Assembly (NCBI GenBank): GCA_025201705.1
Contig: MU616708.1
Span: 1-51,733, forward strand
Length of the DNA: 51,733 bases
Origin: Dissophora ornata
Taxonomy: Eukaryota > Mortierellomycota > Mortierellomycetes > Mortierellales > Mortierellaceae
Reading direction: 5' to 3'
Translations under genes and position numbers: made by a program
Shown: positions 32,658-42,236 of the stretch, in pieces
Layout of the letters: each line of letters opens with the position of its first letter
Position numbering within the stretch: position 1 is the stretch's first letter
The notes under the pieces: generated by a model
Databases searched by the model: none
What the model was told of the DNA's origin: nothing
The model's input: the letters and a program-made list of their open reading frames with translations, nothing else

Positions 32658-35600
32658 TTGTTGTTGTTGTGGCTGAAGCTGCTGTTGTTGTGGTGGTGGT
32701 GACGCATGCTGCTGCAGATGCTGAGCAAGAGTTTGATTCTGCTGAGACTGAGGCTGGAGAGGGACCTGTTGCTGCTGCTGCAGATTCGCCATCTGCCCGT
32801 AATCAACAAAGGCCTGTCCCTGTGTAAACATACCCGGCGTTGAGAGCGATGAGAATGTGAACATGGGCTGATCTGCTTGGCTGGATCCTGAAACGCTACT
32901 GGCTTGGTTCGTCTGGAACAAGAGCGAGTTTCGCTGGGAGATGCCTCTGCGACTCTTCTTTGGCTTTAGAGTAGGGTGATTTGCCGCATTGCTGGATATT
33001 GGTGCCTGTGCCGCGTTGTTGTCCGCATTGGAGGATGCGCCATTATTCTGATGGATGTTCTGCAAGATTCCGTGATCCTGGCCCAGGGGCTCTTGCTTGA
33101 CTTCTTGGAGCTCAGGGTTATGTATAGACGGCGTAGAGGGCGAAGACGAGGGCGTGCTCGTAGTCGAGGGTGGTGTCTGGGGTGCGCCGATGCCTTTTGG
33201 CGAAAACAAGAGTGTGCCGCCAGAAGGATGATGTTGATCCCTGAGAACGATCGGATATAAGGAATCAGGATCTCCCGTATTCGCAATAGACTCCAATATA
33301 CGGCCGTCTGCTTTGTACTCGTCAAAGCTGAGATGCGCGCACATGAGATCCTCAAGCACGCCGGCGAACTTGGCCGAGTTAAACCAACGTTCGCCAATGC
33401 TCTTCATACAGGCGATCATCTTGACCAGGTTCTTTCGCGCCTGCATCTGCAGACGCATATCAAGCGACGCCGAGTTAGTCAAGTGGATGAGCGACGAAAG
33501 GAAAACGTCGTACGTCGTGAAGCACCACACATATTTGAGAAAGCCTTCCTGTGTGAGCATTCCAGCTAGGTGTGTCACGGAGTTTGCGGCTGAGACACAA
33601 ATGTTCAAGGACGGCATCGACTCTGAAAGATTTGTCTTTGTAAGTGACGACGGGATCATGTATGGGCGATGCAAGAGAATCAGCACAGAGTCTACGTTTT
33701 CATTCAAGGGTACAGCAAGAATTAGTCCCATTGCGCTGATCATCAAAACCCATTACATAATTGTTGTTAAGGGAGAGGCAGGAGCACTCACAATATGATA
33801 TATGGATAGTTGCCACCCAACAATTAAGGTTCATCAGCTCGACCTTGTGGTCATATTTTAAGTCGGGGGGTAAGGCGAGAAGCCACTTTGTGAGCATTGT
33901 GTCGAGCTCTGCAACAGTCGAACTAGCTTGACCCGGGTCTTGGTTCCTGGTCTGCGCTGAGTACACTCGTTGAAGGATCTGGCCTAGAATTTGCGAAAGT
34001 TTGATCGACTCGACGAAATAACGTAGAGCGAAGCAAGATTGCTCCTTTAACTTGTCGCTCTCCTCCTGAGGCGACTCACCCCTGCCATCCAGGTCAGCCC
34101 AGTCCTGCTCCACGACCGACGGATAATCGACATCACAGTCATTGTCGTCAATGGCCATTGGCCGTCCCATGCAGGCGCTCACCCATCGATCCATTATATA
34201 GCAAGCCCACCACAGACGTTTACGAATCTCAGTCTCGAGCGGAGGTAGATGCCAGCGTGCAGAGTTTCGATGCATTCCCAGGTCCTGCGCCATTCGCGTG
34301 GCCATACCCAGCATGACCCAGACACGTCCGCCCGACTTTGCACTTGTGAAACGGTAGACGACCATGAGCAGCAATGCTTGAATGGAGGATTGGCGCGGCA
34401 GCTCATACTCAAAGTCAATCAGCCTCTTTGCTCTATCAAAATACTCGTCTCCGAAACCTTCAGGATCGTTTCCAATGATCTCGGGATGGTGAGTGAAGCG
34501 CGAGGCAATCGCAAACATGGCGTACAGCAGAACTCTTGCAGGTCTCTTGTGTGGATCTGCGTTTCGATATTGACGCATGAACGTGGGCTTGTGAAGAACC
34601 GGCATATTTGGATGGATGTATGTAAAGAAAAGATCGATCAAGTGCTCCGCCAGGTCTCGAGGAGGCATAGGCATCTGACTCTCCATCTGAGCGATATGAC
34701 CTTCCTTTTGCAACAGCCAGTCCCGATGGTCTTTCATGCGCTTGGTCACCAGCAGATGGCTATTCTTGAGTATCTCGCTCCTCTGCAGCATGTCAATTCC
34801 AGAGCTATTGCCCAAGTATCGGAGGAAGCCACCGTCGTCCAGAGTGAGAGCTGAGAGGTTCTCGGAGATGGCATTGATCTTTTCTCTCGCTTCTAGGTCA
34901 AAAGGCAGGACTTCTTCCTCATCCTCGTCTCCAAATTGACTGTTGAAAGTCGATGCTCTCGAAGTGTCCGTTGGCGCAGAGCTGTTATGGCGGCCACCAC
35001 TTATCTGGACTTGACTTAGCATGGGAGTATCTGGGGAAGGTGGCCAGGCCGAATCCAAAGAGTCGAGGTCGTCGTCGTGCTCCTCTCTCCAGTTGTCGAA
35101 ATCTATCTTGGAGCGGTCCCCATTTTGGACGAGTCCGCCAAGGAGATTCTCCATCCTGTGCAATCTGTTTTCAAGAGCTTCAATGTAGCCCTTTGGTGGG
35201 CCTCTCTTCTTGGCCGAGTCATTGAAGCTATGGAGGAGGAAGGAAGTGCGGTCAGCCAAGGAGTAAAAGGTATGACTCATGCTGATTATCGGAGGAGCGT
35301 TCACTTTTGGCGACTTACGTGCATTGAAATCCAAAGGTGCTGCAGTTGGTGCAGGATGGCTGCAATCCATCGCATCGAACCTTCTTCCTCCGACAGGTGT
35401 CACTATGCAGGTCCGGAGAGAAGATTGGAGAAGAAAAGGGTTAATTCTCCTATCCTTGCATGGATAGTAGCGCCAAGTCAACAGCCTATTGTCGTCGGTG
35501 CGATTTGCAGGTTGGTGATACCATGCTGCTGAGCAGTCAAAAAGGCCTATGAGTGCCGATTCGGTTGATCAGTTTTTATCGGCAATGGGCGAAAGTGCAG

Positions 35601-35851
35601 GGGGGAAGTGATTATGAAGGAAGGGGATATCAATTGAAAGAGAGCACACGGGCGGGCACAGAAAGAGGATGTCGGGTGGTTCGATAAAGTGAGGATATCT
35701 GGGAAGGACTCTTCGTCTTCGGCAACATCGCAACTTCATTTGCCCGATTTATCCGGGTACTGCGAAGAAAGACAAGACTTTAGTACTCGCACACCTACCA
35801 TGCCCTGGAGACTCGTCGCCGCTTGGCATCAAGCTGGTCCTGTGTCGCCAT
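32013..35851 (-). CDS. Zn2Cys6 transcription factor with polyglutamine tract
   Basis: Fungal binuclear-zinc-cluster activator. Four exons: 35851-35799, 35402-35319, 35227-33792, 33691-32013; 3252 nt, 1083 residues. The start MATQDQLDAKRRR leads into the zinc cluster with cysteines at 18, 21, 28, 35, 38 and 45 (spacing C-x2-C-x6-C-x6-C-x2-C-x6-C), split by intron 1 (396 nt). A linker (KKRGPPKGYIEALENRLHRM, a coiled-coil-type dimer element) follows, then an acidic stretch and the middle homology domain (LIDLFFTYIHPNMPVLHKPTF, read in parts; SVLILLHRPYMIP). The last third is glutamine-rich, with an uninterrupted run of about 20 Q, and ends in an acidic/aromatic tail (IDWDEWNQYI) that could activate. 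The layout is close to XlnR-like and Rdr1-like factors, but targets cannot be read from sequence. Confidence 0.92.
32613..32670 (-). repeat. CAG/CAA polyglutamine repeat
   Basis: Mixed CAG/CAA codons (TTG/CTG on the plus strand) encode the longest glutamine run of the Zn2Cys6 factor. Several shorter Q runs lie between 32300 and 32800. Confidence 0.85.
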
Positions 35852-38107
35852 AGAGACTCGTCGATGCTGGCGCTGCTGTCGTTGTTTCTGTGGTCGGTGG
35901 GTGAGGCAAGGGAGGGTAAGGTAAGGTAAGGTACAGTAAAAGGAGAGGGAGAAAGAAGGAGAGGGATGCGCTGTCGGTGTTGTTGTCTTGAACTTTATAA
36001 ATCAGAAAGGGAAATGGTAATACAACGGCCCGATAAAATGAAGAGAAAAGAGCCAGCAAAAGACAGGGGATTGCTGGTGGCTGACAGCCAGGCTGGCTGG
36101 AGGGAGTCTGAGGCAGAGTGGACGTCAACAGTCACGGGAGGATGGCAACGAGCACTGGCCGATCCAAGGTATCAGACCGATGCGCCAATTGAGAGAGGCT
36201 GGTGACTAACAGCGTGAGGGCGAGTGCAAGTGCAGCCAGTCGATTTCTGGCTCGTGACACCAACGGCTCTAAGGCTTGCGCAGGAGGCTATGAGCGGAAT
36301 AGAAGAGAATGAGGGGGTGAGCAAGGCAGAGAAGGGCGAGGGAAGAGAGAAAGGAATGAATGGGACAGATTGTCCATCTGCCCGAGCTTGTCCTAGGTCG
36401 CTGTTGTTGTTTTGTGCGTGCGTGTGTTGTTGTTGTCTGGCTGTCCAACTTTCCAGTCTGAACCAAGACGAGACCCGACAAACACAACCTTAGTCAGCGC
36501 TCGAGCTCGACCACTGGCACGCCGAGGGACAAAGACGGCGTTACAAAAACGAGGAAGCGAGATGCCTACCCTGTGGCTGGGGGGGACGGTGATGAGTAAG
36601 AGATGGATGCAGCGCAGTGGTTGATGAGGGAGAGTGGTGGTGGGTGATTGGTGATTGGTGTTGGTGATTGGTGGCGACGGTGCGATGTGGATGGGGAAGA
36701 GGACAAAGAACAAAGAACCGTGAACGCCTTTTCTTTTTTTCGTTTTTTTTTGTTTTGATTATCACTCGACCGACGGAGAAGGGATGGACTCCAAAAAGGC
36801 AATTTCTCATTGCGACGAAGCCGCTTGCCGACGGCCTGTTCGGGACCTACTTGCCGGTCCTATCGACGATCAGCCTGTCAGCGAGTGATCCATTCGTGAG
36901 AGAGCATGGGCCTCAGGGTTCAATGGAGGTGCCCTATTATTACCGGCATTAACGCCTGTTGTCTGTCTCTTTTTCTCGCAACAGAGTTTCAACAGGCTCC
37001 TCGCAATGCCTACGTGTCCGCGGCGAAAATCGTGCGGGCCATCATGTGTCTGGAAAAGACTCGAGACAAAGCTGTGGCGAGTGAGTAGCCAGGTCACTCA
37101 AAGTCTGCACAAGATGGTGAAAGGAGACCCTGTAGCGTTTCCCGGTAAACATCAGCGAACAATAGCCCGGAGTGGACCGTGGCTCCAACCGGCTCGACAG
37201 CATCTCGACTCCATCTGCTTCACCCCCCAAGGGGCCATGACTGGGGTAGCAGAACTCATGTTACTCATGCTCACACTCTGTGCAGCTGCGCAATCATCAA
37301 ACTCCACTCAAGATCAGTGGCACAACATGAAACTGAAAAATGCGCCGCATGCCACGAATCGGTTTACTAGCCATGTGCTATCGCTCATTGAAATTTGACC
37401 CCCTTTGTCTGCGCTCTGCGCAAGGGCAAACGAATGCTCCCTGGCTTCGCATCGAAACTTCGAAGGCATCATCTGCCAGGCTATCGGCTGCCTTTATTCA
37501 GGGTAAGTTACATGTGGACAACCTGTTTCCTGTGGGGTTGTCGACTATCGTGGCAACAGTCCTACCCCGAACCTGTTTATTGGCGCGCTTATCTCGAAAC
37601 TCCAATGCCAAGGATATAAAAACAGGTATTGAGGTTGTCATCCTGAGCCCCGGGTGACATAAGCCATGTCACCATAAACAGCAGACAATTGGTATCTGTC
37701 CACGCAATGAACGCGTCATCACGTACACGTACACTTGAGCACGGCCGATTTTCGCAGAGAACAGTCGCCAGAACACCAGCTACCACGTCGATATACTTGT
37801 TTGCTCTCATCCGCGAACAAGACGACGCGTCTCCGTCTCCCTTGGCTACATGTATGAGTATTAAAGAGATGAACGAATTGACGATGGACTGGTGTAACGA
37901 TTATGGTTTGTCGGGTTGCTTTGTGGTCGAATGGCGACTGTTGCCACATTGCACGTGCATCAACGAGTGGACTGGCCACAAACAACTCATGGCCAGTAGC
38001 AGACGCACTCGCGCGCACGGCACCTTTGTTCGTTGTCCTCGCAAATCGCGATCCCATCTCTTTCCATCTCATTCATCCCTTCATCTCGCCCCAATCCAAT
38101 CCGCACC
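35852..38107. promoter_or_regulatory. long intergenic region between divergent genes
   Basis: About 2.26 kb between the divergent starts of the Zn2Cys6 factor and the paraoxonase-like gene. It includes purine tracts (35900-36100), a GGTGATT-type tandem stretch near 36630-36670 and a T-rich tract near 36730-36755. Several frames of 60-240 codons are open, but none has family resemblance, convincing splice structure or codon bias. Regulatory function is expected, since both neighbours are candidates for regulated expression. Confidence 0.5.
36620..36675 (+). repeat. degenerate TGGTGATTGG tandem repeat
   Basis: Overlapping copies of TGGTGATTGG with small changes, adjacent to further GGTGG units. 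Short, imperfect and G-rich on the plus strand. Confidence 0.6.
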
Positions 38108-39928
38108 ATGGCAGACAAGGAGGACGCCCCATCGACTCAGGCAAGCACGCTCAGGAACAGGAAGACAACTGTCGAGGACGCAGACGACGAGGACACCACC
38201 CCTGTCGCCACCACCACTGCCACCTCGATCTCCTCTCAGGATGCCTCTGCTTCAACTCCTGCCAAGAAGGGGACATCGTCCGCTCGCAAGGACTCAGAGG
38301 ATGACAAGAAGAAAAAGGCTGCCGCTGCCCAGATCCGTCGGCGTCCACAGCATCAGGCGCCAAAGTCTAATCAAATTAGGAACCTGTTGCTATCTCTCCT
38401 CATTGCTTCGTTGGGCGTGCTGCTAAAGTCTGTCTATGAAAGGTTCCTCTTCCCCGGCCGTGAGATCACAATCGAACAGACAGTGGGGCTTCAGGGCAAC
38501 TGCTACAAGACTGCCTGTAGGTGGTGTTGTTGATCAAGATGATATTTGGCGTCATCTGTCGATGCTGACATATTAACACACCTTCTCTACAGTCATTCCT
38601 GGGCCCTCAGATATCGAGATCAGTGATCAAGATCAATTGGCGTTTGTGTCCTCAGATGACCGTTCGTGGGTAAAGGAGAGCAGCTTCTTCCATCGACCGA
38701 GTAAAAAGACTAGCCAGAACGGAGGCATCTACACCCTCTCGCTGAATCAGAAGGACGGATCGCCAAAAGAAGTCAAGCTCCAGGCCTATACTTCTGATGA
38801 TTTCCATCCTGCAGGCATGTCTTTCTATCGTTTCCAGGACCCTGATACCCAAACGTGGATCAGCCGTCTCTTTGTGATCAACCATTCGCACAAAGGCGAT
38901 ATTGTGGAGATCTTTGATTATTCTTCAACGGCCAATACCCTAACCCATGTCAAGAGCGTGGAGAGCAACCTATTTGTGACTCCCAAGGATATTGCTGCTG
39001 TCGACAAAGATCGCTTTTACTTGACGAACCATCACGTAAGTCCGAAGCACATTTCGGATCCTACCCGGCGGGATAGCAAGTCTCGGAATTTTCACTAACA
39101 GAAAGGTTCGATTGCTTTTGCAGGGTATGGGCGTCAAGTACGGCAGAGTTGTCGAGGATCTTGCCGGTCTTGCGCTTGGATCTGTGGTGTATTATAATGG
39201 CAAAGAGTCCCGCAAAGTTCTCGAGAGCCTTTCAAACCCCTCTGGTACGGCTTTGTTTTTCGGTAATATGAGTATATGTATCATCCATCACTTCTAATTT
39301 CCAGTTTCTCCAACATGTTTGATTCTGTTGTAGGCATTGCTGCCTCGCCGGATGCCACTCAGTTATATATCTCCTCTTCCGTGGAAAAGATGGTTCAAGT
39401 CTACAACATGACAGCGGATGTTGCTCAAGGCGAGTTGGTTCACGATGTTGAAATTTGGGTTGGTGGCCATGTCGACAACCTTTCAGTGGACAAGCACACG
39501 GGCGACATCTACGTGGCCAGTCATCCATCTTATTCGACCTATCTCCGACACAAGCTCGGCTACGAGCCCCAGTCGCCGTCTCACGTTGTCAAGATTGAAA
39601 AACTGGCGCCTGAGAACTACATCAGTCAGGAGAGCACGCAGCCCGACCTTTATTTCTTCCCCAAATCAGATGTTCCTCCACTGAAGTGGGAGATCAAAGA
39701 TCTGTTCTACAGTAACGGCGAGGATATCTCTGGTGAGTAAAATTCCGGCCTGCTTTATTAGAAGGCCATGCAATCTTCAGAATTTTATTGTATATTTCTA
39801 ACAATTTGCGCTTGCTATATGTTTTCTGAGCAGCTTCCACGGTCGCTGCTTATTGGAATAATGATCTTATTCTGGGATCGTCAATGAGTCATCACCTCCT
39901 GCGCTGCACTCTGCGTCTTGAGCAATAG
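38108..39928 (+). CDS. membrane-anchored paraoxonase/arylesterase-like protein
   Basis: Six-bladed propeller protein of the serum paraoxonase (PON) family. Members hydrolyse lactones or aryl esters using bound calcium. Exons: 38108-38516, 38593-39035, 39124-39244, 39334-39732, 39834-39928; 1467 nt, 488 residues. Residues 1-90 are polar, K/S/T/A-rich and probably cytosolic. One hydrophobic segment at about 96-112 (NLLLSLLIASLGVLL) is followed by the propeller, suggesting a type II ER membrane protein. PON-type strings are GPSDIEISDQDQLAFVSSDDR (in parts), GIAASPDATQLYISSS and GGHVDNLSVDKHTGDIYVASHP (in parts); the last corresponds to the conserved Asp-Asn calcium-site region of PON1. The natural substrate is unknown. 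The start is the only reasonable ATG before the low-complexity segment. Confidence 0.9.
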
Positions 39929-40799
39929 TTTACTGAGCCAGATCATAGTTACTGTCTCAAAGCCAACATAAATAATCACAAAGTTACCAGACTATGATTC
40001 TGCTGAGATTACGAGTGTCCCCTCAGTATTGTGGGTATGAGGATAGCTGTAAGTAGCTGGACGGACAGCTGGTTGATTGCCTTGGGTATCTGCGTCTAAC
40101 AAAATGTTGAGCATGGAACAGAGGAGAATGGCCCTTTCACAGAGTTGATGTGTCTGGTATTCTCTCTCCCTCGCTCGCCCATACCTCCTATCCATCTCTG
40201 TTTCTTTTCGTCACAGGCTTGTTACTACAGCGCCAGCTCCCACACATACACTGGATGCGTCGGTGGCCGCACAGAACGGTAGTTTGGAATCAGGGACGTG
40301 TAAAATTGGTGCGACAGCCAGTAATTTCTTGCACGACTCTAATTCCGTTTTGCCAACGTGAAGGGCGCATTAACTGTATAATTTGTCCAAGGGCGCGCCG
40401 AGGAGGTTTGAAATTAAATGCGCCCAGGTATGACTATGTCGGAGCTTCAGTTCAATTGGAGTTTGTTTGACATGTACTATGTTCTGTCTTGCATAAAGGC
40501 CGTGAGCGGTCGATAACGTTTGTTGATTGGGAGGCGATGGTATGCCTTCATAATGTCAGTCCCGAGTAGCCGTCAAAATGTCTGGGGACGAACGCCCGAA
40601 CATGAGAAACGAGGGGACGTCTCGTGAAGGAGACGGTTCGATTGCCAGCGGCTCTCGACCTTTCGCCCAACCCCACCAAGAATACGCAGCCCAAGCCTAC
40701 CACATAAGTTTTATATTTGTTGCGCTTCTCAAGATATAGCTCTTCTCGCCTCCACCTCCATCCATCCTTCCTCGCCCTCATCTCAATTTCACGACGTGC
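39929..40799. other. intergenic, no gene seen
   Basis: About 870 bp after the paraoxonase-like gene. It includes a pyrimidine-rich stretch near 40155-40205. Open frames here are short and resemble nothing I know. The right part may be the remains of the upstream region of the pseudogene. Confidence 0.45.
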
Positions 40800-42236
40800 A
40801 CTGCTCCACCATCCACGTCGGGTTCTTGCATAGGCGCAATCCTGGCTCCATGGTCTCTTCCCGATTTATTCGCACACACAGTACGCGCAATTGGGATGAC
40901 TTGTCAGAATTCCTTGAGAAGTCGAGCAGCATAGTTCCACAAAAGAATATTTCGATCGATACCAAAGTCATTTGCGCTGTATTGCTGGTTGAAATTATGT
41001 ACAAAGTTCGCGGTCTTTGTGGGCCAGGATCTAATCAAAGTCTACGCAATGTTCAATGGCGGTGTCGAAGAATAAATAGACCAGGGTCGATTTTGGAGAT
41101 TGAAGTGCGGACGAGCAGCAGAGGACGCGTTACTCGACGCGAGTTTGGTCGATTGCACCCAAACGACATAAGTTGTCCAAGCGCTTTACTTGTGGCCACA
41201 GTCTTTGCTCATAATTCCGGTTCAAGTATCTGATGGTTCGACGTTTCAGGATGCGAGGAATAAAACTTTGCAGTCGACTATGCTGGGCAGAGCGGCAGCC
41301 AATGCGATCACGATATTGATCAAGTCAGGGGAGCAGTTCAATGGAGTTGATTTACAAGGCATACGGATCCCAGGGGGGCGGATCTGAGTCCTGGCGCATT
41401 TGAATCTGCTCTGTTGCAAGGAGCTGACATGAGAAATGTGATGCTTCGCAGTGCATCGTTTCGTGAAGCAAATTTAAGCGGGGTCATTCCTCTTGGAAGA
41501 GACAGGGATGTTGTGTTGTGTATATTCGCTAGATGGCAAAACACTCGCTGCTGGTCTTGGCAATGGTAACACCAGCATATATACAACATCGGACTGGGTA
41601 AAAACGAAGACCTTGAATGGCCATTTCGGTGGTATTAGGAGCGTCGTGTATTCGCCGAAAGGAGGCCAGATTGCGTTTGGCAATTATGACAAGACAGTAC
41701 GGCTGTGGGACGTTGAAACCGGAGATTGCCACCAAATCTTGAGTGGCTATAGTGAGTGGGTTTGGAGCGTCGTGTATTCGCCAAAAGGAGATCAGATTGC
41801 GTCTGGCAGTATGGACAGTACAGTGAGGCTGTGGGATATTGAAACTGGAGATTGCCAGCAAATCTCGAGGGACCATATCAGCAGTGTAAAAAGCGTCATA
41901 TATTCACCAAAAGGATATCAAATTGCGTCTGGCGGTTCTGACAAGAGTGGAGGTGATTCAAAACGACGATGCGGTGTTGGAGAACAACGTCCGACAATAA
42001 TTATGTTGTTACTGGATGTGATGGCACTTCAATGAGGCTGTGGCGAGTCATAGAAGATAGAAACCAATGTTCAATGTTCCGTACGGTTGCATTGAAGATC
42101 TCGGCCAGAGATGCTTCTTTTGTTGAATACATCCATGCAAGATGTAAGCGGGTTAAGCCGACTGAATAAACAGCTCGTATTGCAACGCGGAGCCATAGGT
42201 GAACCGGCACCGTTGCAGATAGAGCCATTGCGATGA
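40800..42236 (+). pseudogene. decayed pentapeptide/WD40 protein (STAND-type C-terminal half)
   Basis: Remains of the C-terminal part of a large repeat protein. Pentapeptide-repeat matter (FNGVDLQGIRIPG, then ADLSPGAF, ADMRNVMLR, ANLSG) spans about 41330-41485. At least three WD40 units follow at 41625-41950 (SVVYSPKGDQIASGS, TVRLWDVETGDC), repeated with a 126-bp period. A last unit (GCDGTSMRLWRV) and a tail (LNKQLVLQRGAIGEP) end at a TGA at 42234-42236. These pieces lie in different frames. A run of six G at 41373-41378, where four would keep frame, breaks the pentapeptide part. Another shift lies at about 41490-41510, others at about 41950-42000 and 42130-42150, and stops interrupt the upstream part (40800-41250). 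In intact relatives I know of, such repeats follow an NTPase (NACHT-like) core; no such core is visible here. Confidence 0.8.

Noticed and set aside
35852..38107. tRNA or small RNA gene in the long intergenic region
   Set aside because: No T-loop-like GTTCRANNC with matching arms was found on visual reading; absence is not proof.
37689..38426. 245-codon plus-strand frame overlapping the paraoxonase-like first exon
   Set aside because: Out of frame with the supported protein; no ATG-based or family evidence.
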